Assembly (NCBI RefSeq): GCF_034190915.1
Contig: NW_026947503.1
Coordinates: 21,348,532 to 21,412,531 of the forward strand
Reading direction: 5' to 3'
DNA length: 64,000 nucleotides
DNA from: Cavia porcellus
Taxonomy: Eukaryota; Chordata; Mammalia; Rodentia; Caviidae
Shown piece after piece: positions 1 to 11,511 of this stretch (positions within the stretch are counted from its first letter, which is position 1; each line of letters begins with the position of its first letter). The translations under genes and the position numbers were made by a program. The notes under the pieces are model-generated. The model was not told the DNA's origin, made no database searches, and worked only from the letters and a program-made list of their open reading frames with translations.

Positions 1-39
1 AAGAAGCAAGCAAGAAAAAAAAAAAAAAAAAAAAAGACA

Positions 40-955
40 CGAAAGGGAGGCAGAATTAATAAGAACATACCAAGACAGAGATTTAATCTGTTAGTTATAA
101 ATACACACAATGCCCTAAATGCTGCAATTGAAAGAAAAAGATTATCCAATAGGACTTACAAAAGCAAATTCAATTAGAAGCTGTTTTCAAGAGATCCAAG
201 ATCCATAGATAGAAAAATATACCTTGTGAATAATAAACAAACCAAAAAACCTAGGAACAGTGATACAAAGTAACATTATACAAAGTAAACTCAATATACA
301 AAGTAAAATTTGAAAAATTTTGAAAAGTAATTTATCCGTAATTGTAGAGCTAAATCTTTAGAAAAATTCATAACATAGAAAGCATGTATGAGACAAAGAG
401 AAAGGCTAAAACTGAAGTTAATTACCCGTCTCAAGAAGTTAGAAAGTATAAATAAAATAGAAGTAACAAAAGCAGAAAGTAAATGCATAACAAAGGAGAT
501 TAACAAAGCTAGAGTTGATTCTCAAAGACTCATAAAATTTAAATCCCCTTGAAATATGAATCTGCTATAAAAAGAAAGAAGGCACACATAGCCAACCTTA
601 GAAATAACCAAAGGGTCACCATTACCTATTGAATAGGCTTCAAAAGTGGTAAGACAGTATCATGGACAATTATCTACACAGAATAAACTTGAATATTTAG
701 ATGAAGTAGACCAATTCCTAGAAATATACAACTTACAAAAGCTGAAATTACTATATAGAAAACCTGAATATTTCTGAACATTAAAAAATTGCATCAGTTG
801 TTAAATTATCATCACAAAGAAAACATTAGGCTCTGGTGGATTTACTTGTGAGTTCTGTCAACTATTAAGGAAGAAATAAAAACAACGTTTTCTAAAAAAT
901 ATGAAAAATAAGAACACTCCCTAATGTATTTTATGAGGCAAATATAAGCTTCATA
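40..955 (+). mobile_element. Ancient L1 ORF2 fragment, part 1
   Basis: This is decayed LINE-1 ORF2 sequence with no open frame. The stretch around 820-950, running through 'tggatttacttgtgagttct' and on to 'aggaagaaataaaa', follows the L1 reverse-transcriptase region that normally encodes the DGFT(A/G)EFY segment. The order of recognisable pieces is that of the sense strand. It is cut at about 955 by a B4-like SINE, after which the same L1 continues. Positions 1-39 are an A-rich run, probably the tail of a repeat lying mostly outside the window. Age is inferred from heavy divergence. Confidence 0.6.
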
Positions 956-1130
956 GGAGGTTTACTGGGGGTTGAACCCAAGGTTCAGCTGTATCCTTGT
1001 CCTTTTTATTTTGAAATGGTGTATCACTAAATCATAAGTTGCCTAACCTGAGCTCAGAAACTTGTGATCCTCTTGTGTCAGCCTCCTAGAGTGATGCGAT
1101 TACAGGTATGCACGACTATCCTTGGTAAGG
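956..1130 (-). mobile_element. B4-like SINE (tRNA-like plus B1-like), antisense
   Basis: Read on the reverse strand, this has a B1/Alu-like half followed by a degraded tRNA/ID-like half ('gggggttgaacccaagg' on the plus strand is the B-box side). On the plus strand the B1-like part ends in 'cagcctcctagagtgatgcg' and 'attacaggtatgcacgac', the usual antisense SINE landmarks. It interrupts an ancient L1, which resumes at about 1,133. Confidence 0.6.
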
Positions 1131-1132
1131 CA

Positions 1133-1400
1133 AGTGCAATCCTGATATCAAAATTTTATGTTCTCAACAAAGAAAGGAAAATTACAGGCCCGCTTCACTA
1201 TGAACATAAATGTAAACATTATAAATAAAATACTAGCTAAGCCTGGCAATGTGTAAAGAATGACACATCACAATAAAACAGAGTTTATTCAGTAATTGCA
1301 ATGTGTGCTTACCAAACAAAAATTAACAATGTCTTGGCTAACTAACTCAATAAAGGAGAAAAGCAGTAACCACCTAGAGTGATGCAGAAATAGTATGTTG
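1133..1400 (+). mobile_element. Ancient L1 ORF2 fragment, part 2
   Basis: This continues the L1 that was interrupted at 955. The order 'cctgatatcaaaattttatg', then 'aaaattacaggcccgcttca', then 'ctatgaacataaatgtaaac' matches the ORF2 segment that encodes the LIPKP...NYRPISLMN region in intact L1 copies. It is decayed and has no reading frame. The right edge is not sharp. Confidence 0.55.
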
Positions 1401-1458
1401 TAAAACACTCATGAAAAAGCTTATCTCTGTGAATTGTCCAATTGGAGAAATAATTTTT

Positions 1459-1550
1459 GTCTTTTTCCTTTTTATCGGTACCGGGGATCGAACTCATGAC
1501 TGCCTGCTTGCAAGGCAGGCGCTTATGCAGATGAGCTAAATCCCCAGCCC
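1459..1550 (-). mobile_element. tRNA/ID-like SINE, young copy
   Basis: The reverse complement begins with a GGGCTGGGGATTTAGCTCA-type A box and carries the B box GAGTTCGATCCCCGGTACC near its 3' end, then an A-rich tail. It is flanked by an exact 15-bp target-site duplication, ggagaaataattttt, at 1,444-1,458 and 1,551-1,565. It is a retroposed SINE rather than a tRNA gene: it has a direct repeat on each side, an A-rich tail, and many dispersed copies in this window. Confidence 0.92.
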
Positions 1551-1834
1551 GGAGAAATAATTTTTTACAAATTCACGTTACATCGTATCTCAGCTTCTCT
1601 TACTTTCCACTGGGTTGTGCTAAACTGGGTTCTTGGACTGCTCATAAATCTTGTCCTTTCAAATTGTCTATCTGTTGTTCTCTAAGGATCAGTCCCAGGC
1701 TTGTGGCTCCCTAAAGGATTCAACCGTGGCTCCTTGACCACAAGAGCAGATGTGTTACCGCTTTGTTTCTGCTTTTATCCTGCTCACCTTGGAGATCGCT
1801 CTATCAGTGTAAGTCTTTTGTGGTTTCTTGTTTC

Positions 1835-1975
1835 TCCTTCCCACACCACTGCCTTTCCACCTCCTCCTCTTCCTGCTCCGCCTCTTCCTCCCCCTCTTCT
1901 TCTCCCGCTTCTTTCTCCTCCTGTTCCTCTTCCCCTTCTTTGTCTTTGTCTTCATCCTTGTTTTCTTTTGTCTGG
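1835..1975. repeat. Imperfect polypyrimidine (CCT/CTT) tract
   Basis: About 140 bp is almost pure C and T on the plus strand, in imperfect triplet phase. This low complexity creates spurious frames on both strands, including an acidic Glu-rich one and a basic Lys/Arg-rich one. Neither extends into a recognisable protein. The flanks (1,560-1,834 and 1,976-2,580) show no feature I recognise. Confidence 0.8.
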
Positions 1976-2584
1976 TGTTTGGTTCTCCACACCCTGAAAG
2001 GTGTTATTCAGCCTTGTTGCTTAAGGCAGAAAGCGATAGCTTATAGCAGAAGTGCTGCCAGGAAAGCTTACCCAACAGGAGCAGCAAAGCCTCTTTGTCT
2101 GGTCCAGGATTGTTTTCTTCTAACTTTTCTCTCTCCCACAATGGCCGAGCCAGGGACAAATTGGTCGGTCATATTTAATATGCAGACACTGCAGGTCACC
2201 CCTCGAATGGCAGCTGTCCCAGCAGAAAAGCCCTTTTTAGCCCCATTACATGGTTTGGCTCCTTTCCTTCTCACTATGTGTGGATTACTTTTGTGCTTCC
2301 AAAAACCCTTAATGAAAACACTCAGCCTTGGTAACAAAAAAGTCAACACAATTGATCATTCTGGCAGATTTTATCGACCAACTTTTAAAGTTCAAACATT
2401 CCTTATAAGAGGAGCACCCTTCAGTTGAAACAATGCACAAATCATTAAGCACTCAGGCATCAAAATGAGCACCCTTCTCATTTTTAGGTCAGTATTTTCA
2501 AATGTTAGCACCCCTCTGAATGCACAGTGGGCTTGTTGAAACCCAGTTTTATCTGGGCACTTCTTTAGTGCTTCTAATTCAGTA

Positions 2585-2768
2585 GATGCTGTTGACTGTA
2601 TTGTGTGTCTCCAATTCATATGTTGGAGTTTTAATCCTTAAAGTTATAGTTACTTGAAGGTAGGGATTTTAGGATGTTTAGCAAAGTTAAATGAGGTCAT
2701 AAGGGTGGGATCCGTATCTAGTAGGAATCACACCCCTACAAAAAGAGAAAGTGGTACCAGAGCTCCTG

Positions 2769-2836
<68 letters not shown>

Positions 2837-3060
2837 TCCCTCTGCATACACACAGAACAAAGCCTGGGTGAGGCCACAGTGAAAAACTGGCTGTCAACAG
2901 CTAGCCAGAGAGGCCTTACCATAAACTAACCCTGATGGTGCCTTGATCTTGGACTTGCAGTCTCCAGAACAGTGAGAAAATACATTTCTGATTTTTTAAC
3001 AACCCTGTGTGTATTAATCTCTGTGGCAACCCCACCAAACTAAGCAGTAAGTTAAGGTAG
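2585..3060 (+). mobile_element. MLT1-type MaLR LTR
   Basis: This resembles an ERVL-MaLR (MLT1-class) solo LTR, sense on the plus strand. It runs through 'aaatgaggtcataagggtgg', a purine-rich block, a CT-rich centre and 'ccttgatcttggacttgcag', then 'cagtgagaaaatacatttct', which corresponds to the polyadenylation region of these LTRs. A long (TC)n tract has expanded in the normally short CT-rich centre. The family name comes from remembered consensus, so the subfamily is not fixed. Confidence 0.65.
2770..2834. repeat. (TC)n microsatellite
   Basis: About 32 TC dinucleotide units in an uninterrupted run. It lies inside the MLT1-type LTR at the position where this family carries a CT-rich stretch, so it is most simply an expansion of that stretch. 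Confidence 0.97.
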
Positions 3061-4057
3061 AGCCTGAAGGTTTGCATCTGTAACAGATTGTGAGATGATA
3101 TTGCTCTACAGTGGCTTGGCTACAGCTGACTGAGGAATCATACTTTGAGAACCACTTTTTAGATAGCCGTTAGTTGTAATTTAGGTGTCTTTAAAAAAAA
3201 TAATCTCTTCTATTTATCTTTTTGGAATTTAAAAACCAGTTGACTTGTTCCGGGTGCCCTGTCTCCTCTCCATCCTCCTGAGTGTCAAGAGACCGTAGGA
3301 TTTAAGTATTCTGTTGTTGAGATACAGAGATGACAATGAAAGCCGCAACATTGATAACTACACATTCTTCTGGTTTGCAATAGAAACTTTGGGTTTCTTA
3401 TGTAGCCATGAGTCAAAGGCAGTTTTTAAATTGTATAAAATTTTATACACACATGCACACACTCACACATACACAAACATTCTTCAGTAGGAAAGAAAAA
3501 TGCTGCTCTGAGCTTGAATAGGACATTAGATCATAACTCGTACCTGACTGTTATGGCTGGTTTTCTAGATTATAGATTTTTCTCTGTCACGTGGATGCCA
3601 TGCATCTGTTCAAATTTTGCCATCTCTGGCACCCAGCTGTACTTAGCAATTTACTCCACCCACAATTTGCTCTCTGGTGCCTTATGACCTTAATGAGAAG
3701 AAAGAAACAGTACCTGTGATTAGAGAAGAGGAATTACGGCATCATGGAGCTGTTGGACTTAAAATCTTCTTTTTCAGACAAGTTGACAATAATTAACTGA
3801 ATTGGTTAAATACGTAGAATCTCCTCCAATTACACTACCAAAGTCAAGATTTTCAGAGATATTTTAAACAATTTGAGATCTAGGGTGGATTGGGAGTTCA
3901 GTAATACATGTATTAGTAGAACAAAACAATAGCACCCAGTGTGTGCCCTACACACTTAACTATTTCAGTATTGATATTATGAACATCATGTTCCCAAAGG
4001 CCACACATTTATGCGTGAGCTAATTTTGGAGTTAGGGTTTAAAAGGTCTCCCTGTTT
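3061..4057. other. Unassigned sequence
   Basis: No gene or confident repeat is seen. There is a short CA-rich run near 3,450-3,480. The block around 3,545-3,690 has the look of an old dispersed repeat, but I could not assign it. Confidence 0.5.
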
Positions 4058-4156
4058 CCTTTTTTTTTTTTTTTCTTTTTGTACCAGGAACTGAACTCAG
4101 GACCTTGCATTTGCCAGGCAAGCCCTTGTGTTGCTGAGCTATATGCTCAGCCCCCT
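4058..4156 (-). mobile_element. tRNA/ID-like SINE, older copy
   Basis: The plus strand shows the T-tract, then 'gtaccaggaactgaactcag' (B box antisense), 'cttgcatttgccaggcaag', 'gctgagctatatgctcagcc' (A box antisense). It is more diverged than the 1,459 copy, and I did not find a clean target-site duplication. Confidence 0.8.
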
Positions 4157-4364
4157 TTCCATTTTAAAAGATGAATTTCAGCCATCTTTTCCATGCCTGA
4201 AGTAGGTAGTCATCAATCTGACTTAAATTGACCAATTGTTTTCTAACAGGGAAACTTCAAAGAAAATAGATACTAATATTTTCTTCAGGTAATTATTATT
4301 GGAATCGTTTCCTGAAATTCAGTGTCTTCCAAAAGACTCACAGTCACTGCATCGTCTGTGGAAG

Positions 4365-4700
4365 TCATAAAAGTAGAGAGAATACTGATTACCAGGGTCT
4401 GGCAGGGTGGGCGGGGAAAGTGAGACATCAGTCAAATGGTACACAGTTTGACTACACAGGAGAAATAAATTTTACTGGTGTATTGCACAGCAGAGCAACT
4501 ATAATTAATACTAATATACTAGATATTGTTAAATAGATGTAAGAGTAGATTTCAAATGTTCCTAGCACAAAGATAGAACAAGGATGCGAGGTGATGTGTC
4601 TGTTAATTAGCTTGATTCAATTATTTCACAGTGTATACATGTATCATAGTATCACACTGCACTCCAGCTATGTACACAATTGTCAGTTAAAAATATAAAA
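4365..4700 (+). mobile_element. Old L1M-type 3' end fragment
   Basis: This matches the 3' UTR of mammalian-wide L1 (L1M class) by the ordered landmarks 'gattaccagggtctggcagg', 'tcagtcaaatggtacacagt', 'acaggagaaataaat', 'gttaattagcttgattcaat' and 'tcacagtgtatacatgtatc'. It has no reading frame. The assignment is from memory of these consensus sequences. Confidence 0.7.
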
Positions 4701-4811
4701 ATTCTTAGAATTCAATGAATTTAAATTAATGTTTTAATGAAACTATCTGGACTAAGAATACTTAGAGAAACTTAAGGGTGAGAAATCTCCCAGTAGAGTT
4801 TTAAAATTCCA

Positions 4812-4917
4812 GCCTCAGGGACAGGGATGTACCTTGGTGCTAGAGCATCTACGTGGCTTGGGCAAGGCCCTGGATTTGAACCCTAGCACTGCAAAACAAA
4901 ACAAAACAAAACAAAAT
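4812..4917 (+). mobile_element. tRNA/ID-like SINE with (ACAAA)n tail
   Basis: A degenerate tRNA-like body ('cagggacagggatgtacc', then 'tttgaaccctagcactgc') is followed by a run of ACAAA units. This is the sense orientation. The pentameric tail is typical of SINE tails that have become simple repeats. Confidence 0.7.
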
Positions 4918-5041
4918 ATGTCTTTTGGAAAATGTTATTTGGGGGATGGCATCTTCAAACACACACATACATGCATTTAACTTGCCCTCTAAGTCTCTTT
5001 GAAGAAATTTCTGCTAAACCTTTTGAACAGAAAGATAATTA

Positions 5042-5410
5042 TTTTAGTTACTTTTCTTACTGCTGAGACAAAATAAGGGAGGAAAGGTTTATTTGGCTTA
5101 CTATTTATAGAGGTTTCAGTCCATAGTTGGCTGACTCCAAGACAAGAGTGGCACATGGCAGGGGGGGCATCAGAGAGGAGAAACAGTCCATTATAGGCAA
5201 AGACAGCAAAAGCAACAAAGGAATTTAGCAGCACCTTTCTGTCCCCTTTATCTGACTATTTAGGGCAGATCACACTCACACACTCACACCCTTGATCCTA
5301 GTGCACCATGAATCAATCCCAGTATCACACATTCTAGATCCAGCCACCTCTGAAAAAGCCCCACCTATGACTGCATGAAGCTTGGAGGGTACATCTAAAT
5401 ACGAGCCATA
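5042..5410 (-). mobile_element. MaLR-like LTR repeat
   Basis: The reverse complement starts 'tgttatggctcgtatttaga', passes 'gtggggctttttcagaggtg' and ends with 'gccaaataaacctttcctcc' followed by 'aaaagtaactaaaat'. That layout (TG start, late AATAAA-like signal, short distance to the end) is LTR-like. A second member of the same family lies at 45,043-45,710 in the other orientation. It has no reading frame. The family name is not certain. Confidence 0.6.
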
Positions 5411-5411
5411 A

Positions 5412-5790
5412 CAGTGATGTAACAATAAAGTGGATAAACAAACTGCAATATATATGTACCCTGGAATATTAATTATTCAGTTATAAAAAGGAATGAGGAA
5501 CAAATATATGTCATAATATACATGAATCTAAAAAATATTACACAAGTAAAAGGAGCCAGACACAAAAGATCTCATATTTTATAATTATCCCAAACAGATA
5601 AATCTATAGTGACAAGGAAGACTGAGGTTTCCCCTGTCAGACACATGAGGGGAAGGATGGATATCTGTTTAATGGGTGCAAGATTTACTTTGGAGTATTG
5701 GAAATGGGGTGATGGTTCTATAACATTATGAATGTACTAAATAACACTAAATTGTTCATTGTAAAATGACTAATTTTATGTTTATAAAAT
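5412..5790 (+). mobile_element. Old L1M-type ORF2 tail and 3' UTR
   Basis: Ordered landmarks include 'taaagtggataaacaaactg', 'gaatattaattattcagtta', 'taaaaaggaatgaggaacaa', 'gatggttctataacattatg' and 'gaatgtactaaataacacta'. These follow the end of ORF2 and the 3' UTR of L1M elements. It is decayed, with no open frame. Confidence 0.7.
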
Positions 5791-8350
5791 TTTCATTAAG
5801 ATTTATAATTCTACTTGTTAAATTTTATAAACTTCATATGTACTTTTCTCTTTAACTGTATCCCCAAAAAAGTTTTACAGTTATTTTAGATACTATGCTC
5901 CAAAGAATGGTCTTGGCTTGACCTCCAAGTTTTATTAAGTATTGTATGAATCTTTAATAAAATAGCCCTAATAACAATGGAAATAATAAAATCATCCTAT
6001 GAGTCAGTGACGGAACTGGGAATGATCCCAAGGCGCATTACCTTTTAGTCTCTTCTAAATTCTGTTGATATCTCTCCCTGTCCCTGAAACTTCTGACATA
6101 ATTGAGAATGACTTGTCAAATGATGTCATGCACTCAACCGAGAGAAAGAGCACAGAGGGGCCTTGAACATAGGTTATGAATCGCCATCTTCTCTGAGCTG
6201 CTGTATCGGATTCAGTGTTGCCCTTGGCAAAACTGTGAAGCAGCATGAAATTTGTTCAAGCTGCTCTTAACTGTCTCTTTTCTGTCTGCCTTGGGCCCTC
6301 TTTACCATGTTCCTATCTATTTTCCAGGAAACTGAAGAGGGTATTTGTATCTAAACTCTCACTTTTCGTCCATATTCACCACTATTTTTAAAAGTTGATA
6401 TCATTTTGCCCTGAGAGTAAATTATGCATCAGTACTTCCGAACAATATTGTTAGCAATCTCTTCCTTTTGGTATGAGCCCTGGATTCTTTCCCAGGGTTG
6501 CTGAGTGCTCTGAGGGTCCATAGTCCACTCGGTGGTTGAGGAGGAGCATGCTGGAAAGACCCACCATTGCAGATTGTCATTGGAGTTGAGGTCTAGGTAC
6601 CACTGAAGAGAAATACTTAAACACAGTCAGAGCAGCCTAGCTAGTAAATCAATGAACAGATTGAATTGTGAAAAAATGAAAGTCTATGAAGGCGACTAAG
6701 ATTCTATCTTGAACTTGGCCACAGGCAATTCCTGAGTTTCAGCATCTAAAAGGGTAAAGAATAGCAGAATTGTGATTCAGTTTGGGTACATCCATTTAAA
6801 CTCCAAAACAGTTCATTTTCAGGGAGCTGATGAGTCATTTCTATATCCTCCTCCCTGTGCTACATGGCATTCTATAACATGCACCCACATTTTCCACACT
6901 TGTCAGATCACAAAGGAGAGACACGAGACAATGATGGAGAGCCAAGCCAGAATCAGAAAAGCCTGGCTCCGTGTTTGTGAATAATCCTCACTTTGTTGGC
7001 CCAACCTCTTACGACTTCGAAAACATGGATTGTTGTCCACGTGCCTCTGATAGTCCCCACTTTCTAGGAACATGGTTTTCAGTGTTGGATGATCCAGTTA
7101 GTGAGTTGTCAGCTGCCCGTCAGCTGAACACAGCTTGGAGCTCTGTCAGCTGTTGGGGGCTTCCAACACTTCAGCTCGCATCGCGCACTGCTCATCACTG
7201 TCAGGTCCCAACCAGGACCGAGAGAGAGAGAGAGGTTGGAGCAAAAATATACAGGACTACATCTTACTCCTAATTTTCCTGGATTTTAAATGCAAAATAA
7301 GAAAATCTCCAAGAAATGTGGACCAAGTAGTTATGCAAATATATCTTCTAGAAATCTTAGCAGGTTCCTAGCCTGCTAAAGCAATCTGTAACACTCTTCT
7401 TTATAGTTTCCTAATAGTTCAGTTCCATGGGTTTCGATACTTGGCATCAATTTTTTAAAATCTTTGGGGAGAGGGACTACATTTTCCCCTTTCCTACTTT
7501 CAATATTTATTTTTCCATTTGAAGTTCTATCTTTTGGGGAAAGTTCCTCGGTCTGTGTTTGGGAAAATTACTTTTGGGACTGATGCCAAAACTCTGGGTG
7601 ACTTTGAAGCCCAGACAGCACCAAACTCAAGATGGTCACAGCCCTAGTGCTGCTGTTTGTGGAAGTGTTGGTTGCAGACAGTGCCTCTAAGCAGGACTCT
7701 TTGGAAATTAGATTAGTCCTAGCAAGTAAGTCAGCAATACATGGATAATATGATTTTGAATACTCTGACATGAACTTCTGTAAACATGTTTTAAATTTCT
7801 AAAATAGCATACACTAAAGAAATGAAATAAGTTGCTTTCAATTTTTTATATAGTTTCAGGAGAATTTATCAGTCAAACTGGTAGCCATTTGGGTACATAA
7901 ATTTTGTAGAATTTTTTGATAAGGAAAATTATTTGATATTGTTAAGGTTGCGGTGGAACTTGTATTTAAGAATGACCCTTTGGGGGCAATTTAGCTCCTT
8001 TGCCACATTCTTAAAACATTATTTTGAGAATTTATTAAGGAAATATATCTATGACATTGGTAAGATGAAGAAAAATAAGGAATGTACCACCCTTTCCACA
8101 GTTAATAAACAATACCATCTATTTTCCTTACATTGATTCTATTCACCCGTCCCTGTTGTGTAGAATGGTACTACTATTGTATTTTACAATCAAAATCCTG
8201 GCATAGTTAAGTCTTGAGAGAGTAAAGTATCTTCAGATTCAATAGAGGACAGTGGTTTGATTAATATGGTGACTTCTAGGTTTCCAGAGCAAATCTGTTT
8301 GTGTAATGTTTCTCATGCTTCTGAGCTGTGGTCATCAGTAATTTGGCTTT
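5791..8350. other. Unassigned sequence
   Basis: No gene is recognised. Several frames of 60-100 codons exist, but none shows a domain or protein I know. A short (GA)7 run lies at about 7,220. A 38-codon frame with a hydrophobic start at 7,632 is treated under findings. Confidence 0.5.
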
Positions 8351-8354
8351 AGTA

Positions 8355-8720
8355 ATATACCTGGTATCTTAGTTATCTATTTCTGCAAAATAAATTCACC
8401 CCAAATTTAGCAGTTTAAAACATGTAGCACATCACAGTTATGTGGATCAGAAGCCAGGCTGTTCTGGCCTAGTGTCTCTCATGAGATTATAGTTGTTAGC
8501 CAGGCTGCAGTCATCTGAAGGCTTGCCTGGGACTGGAGAATCCACTTCAGTGGAAACTCACCTTCAGGGGTGGCAAATTGATGCCAGATATTGGTGGAAA
8601 GCATCCATTCTTCACCCTGCAGACTTCTCCATAGGGCAGCTTGAGTATCCTTCTGTCATGGCAGCTGGGTTCTCCCAAAGGATTGATTCAAGAATAATAG
8701 TAATACAACATCATTCAGGT
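8355..8720 (-). mobile_element. MLT1-like LTR fragment, antisense
   Basis: The plus strand reads 'cttagttatctatttctgca', 'cccaaatttagcagtttaaa', 'ggctgcagtcatctgaaggc' and 'catggcagctgggttctccc'. This is the order of the antisense strand of an old eutherian MaLR/MLT1-class repeat. The 3' half is weaker, and the frames over it have no protein meaning. Confidence 0.5.
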
Positions 8721-9118
8721 CACAGACCATTAGCTCAGCCATCCTCCATGGTACCAGGGCCAGCCCTGTCCATACTGGGCACAAATATACACAGAAAGAA
8801 GTGAGAACCAAGAGGAAGGGGTTTGGGACCATCTTAGACATGGGCTCTCATATCTAGAGCTACCTGGTCTCATTACCTTGGACCAGTTGGAAACTTGAGG
8901 GTGCAAACTCTTTTGTGGTTTTTTTGTAGACAATAAACTTAGCTGTTCCCAAGGGCCTACTAATATCTTTCTGAATGGCTGCTGGCTTTTTTCCCCATGC
9001 ACCTGAAAAGTACTTTTATGATGAGTCCAGCACTAAAACTCTCTAGAATCAGAACATGGCAAAGTTGGGAAGGTCAACAATGGTCTGGTCTATGTCCCTC
9101 CTTTTGTAATAAAGAGCT
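8721..9118. other. Unassigned sequence
   Basis: No gene or confident repeat is seen. This may be the continuation of the old LTR-like repeat to the left. Confidence 0.4.
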
Positions 9119-9211
9119 ATTTTTTTATTTTTTATCAGTACCAGGGATCAAACTCACGAATGCCTGCTTGCAAGGCAGGCACTTATGCCACTGAGCTAAA
9201 TCCCCAGCCCC
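9119..9211 (-). mobile_element. tRNA/ID-like SINE, young copy
   Basis: The plus strand shows the T-rich tail, 'atcagtaccagggatcaaac' (B box side), 'gcctgcttgcaaggcaggca', and 'gagctaaatccccagcccc' (A box side). Flanks 'aagagctatt' and 'aagatctatt' form a plausible 10-bp imperfect target-site duplication. Confidence 0.88.
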
Positions 9212-9904
9212 AAGATCTATTGTTATTTACAAGGTGAATCTAAAATACTTCTTAGGCTACCTATGATAGTAGCCTCAAAGTGAGGAGGTGCTGGAAATAT
9301 CCTTTAGTGACCTGGACTACTAAGATCCAGCAGGTTGAGACTTTAAGAGTTACAGTCCTTCATTTTGTATTTTAAAGATTTGTTTGATATTTGCAACATT
9401 GCACACTCTCTTGCACGGTATGCCCAGGCCCCGCCATGGAGAATCAGTTTTGAATAAAGAGACAGCAAAATGGCAGGTGGTCTTTGAAGCCAGGAATGTA
9501 GAGGTGTCGAAATGCTGCAGATGGGCTTATTCTACAGTTAAGTTTATGTGTGCTCCTCCTACTAATTCTTCAGGGATGGAAATCACACCAGTGGTTGGCA
9601 GTGGTTGGCAGAATAAACAGACCAATCCTCTTTTGCTCAAATCTCCCCTTCCTCAGGCTCTTCCTGTCAATTTTCTAGACCAGCTGTCTTCTCTATACAG
9701 AGTCCACAGATCCTTGCCTCAGAGTTGCCCATTTATACATGCCTTCCAGCAAGGTCAATTGAATAGAAAAGGAAGTTACTTCTTTGGGCTTAAACCAACA
9801 AAAAGTGTAAAGCTAAACAGTGAGTAATTGTATTTGTTGAAATAATGCAACCTTAGAAAAGTATCAGACTTAAGATACAAGGTTTTTAGCTTGCTTTCTT
9901 TTCT
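9212..9904. other. Unassigned sequence
   Basis: This contains a 147-codon plus-strand frame (9,384-9,827) without recognisable domains, signal or repeat structure. A tandem 'gtggttggcagtggttggca' lies near 9,590. I do not call it a gene. Confidence 0.45.
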
Positions 9905-9990
9905 TCTTGTTTTTTCTTGGTGCTGGAATCTAAGGCCTTGCACGTGCTGTGTGTGTGCTCCACCACTGAACTATGCTATCTGTTAAGGGT
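9905..9990 (-). mobile_element. Degenerate tRNA/ID-like SINE
   Basis: A T-rich run is followed by 'ttggtgctggaatctaaggc', 'cttgcacgtgctgtg' and 'ccaccactgaactatgctat', the antisense order of an ID-type SINE. It is diverged, and no clean duplication is seen. Confidence 0.6.
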
Positions 9991-10585
9991 TTTCCTTTTT
10001 AGAATAATATTTGATTTGTTTTGCCCTCTCTGCTTCAGCCTATACTTTGTAATTACATATGTTTATTTTGTGCTGAATGTTGACACACTGGCCACCTCAT
10101 AGAAAAACCGCAGCTCCTCTCATTTGGCACTAATCTACCGACTAATGATGCTGCCAATGCATGTTCCGTGAGAACCAAGCACTGAGAAGTTTAAGCCGGC
10201 GTTATTTCAGGGGAAGAGCTGTAAAATTGCTAGTGTAGATGATTTATAGTAGGAATTCATTAAACTTGTTTCTCCTTCAATATCTAAGCTACACAGATAT
10301 TTTTCACTGTATTTTGCTGGCATTTCCCCATCCATTTGGATATGGGCCAGAGGTAACCCCTCTCATACAGAACTTTGAAAATATGACTTGAAATAATGCA
10401 GACTTGCATAATTTTTAGCTGTTTGGCAAAGTAACTTGAAAAATGTGAGCAATTGAAGATTTCAAACTGTTGGCAATAATAAGTTCTTTTATTTCCAGGA
10501 ACATGGTAAGGCTTTAGGTCTTCTTGTTCAGCTTAAATTATAACAGATACTAGCAATATTTCTCATAGTAGTTCCTAAGCAGGAC

Positions 10586-10687
<102 letters not shown>

Positions 10688-10689
10688 AA

Positions 10690-11511
10690 GAGAGACAGAG
10701 AGACAGACAAGCAAAGAAAAAGGAAAAGACTATACAGAAAGAGGCAGAAATATAAGACATACAGAGAAAAATGAAACAGACACATATAGAAAAATAGATG
10801 GAGAGAGAGAGAGAAGGGAGATATACAGAATAGGAGTTGACTGTAACTCATGAAAGAATTTGGAATTCTTAGCAGTGGATGACACTGTCTGGTCATCAAG
10901 AATTGGACTGGAAGAATTATTTGGAGGTTGTTTGAAAAGTCGGAGAAGGCTACAGAGCAGTGGTGGTGAACCCATGGCACACTAGGCTGCTTGTGCCATT
11001 ACAGCTCTAAAAGCTTTGCCCTCACTGCTATGGAATAAAAAGTAGTTGTGAATATTGAAAGGTCAAGGAATATCATCAGAAAATCTGATTGGTGGTCGAG
11101 AGTTTCCGGAAGCCAGAGAGCAAAGCATGTACATTTCCCGGGAGAGATGGGCTGCCCTGGCAGGGGAGGACCCGGAGGTGCTCCTCAAGGATACAGCCTT
11201 GAGCCCTCAACCTCCAGCTAAGGAGTTTCTCTGTAGCAGAGGGGGAAATGTGATCTCAGCCAACACATTGTAGCTTTTTGTTCACCCGGTGGGAAGAAAA
11301 AAAGACCCTGGAAACCTAGATGAGCTGAATAAGGGGTCACACTCACAACAGGCTTGAGGAATAAGAAGATGAAAGCTAACCAAAGGGAAAAGATCCAGGA
11401 GATATTACAGAATCAAGAAAAAGAGGGAGTCAATTAGTAACTGTTGGATGTTGAAGATCTAATACCACTTCATTTCAGATGAAAAAAGACTACAATGTGA
11501 AATAGACTTTT
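10690..11511. other. Unassigned sequence
   Basis: No gene is seen. A possible hAT-type terminal sequence at 10,958 is listed as a finding. Frames here, such as 11,055-11,273, show no known domain. Confidence 0.4.

Noticed and set aside
1459..1550. Possible functional tRNA gene
   Set aside because: The body has A and B boxes, but the copy has an A-rich tail, target-site duplications and many dispersed relatives, so it is a SINE. The same applies to all similar copies listed.
1763..2428. 221-codon plus-strand frame and acidic/basic minus-strand frames at 1,755-1,992
   Set aside because: They are driven by the CT-rich low-complexity tract; the parts outside it match no protein I know and have no signal, domain or exon structure.
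9384..9827. 147-codon plus-strand frame
   Set aside because: No domain, codon pattern or homology that I can recognise; a frame of this length is expected by chance in 64 kb.
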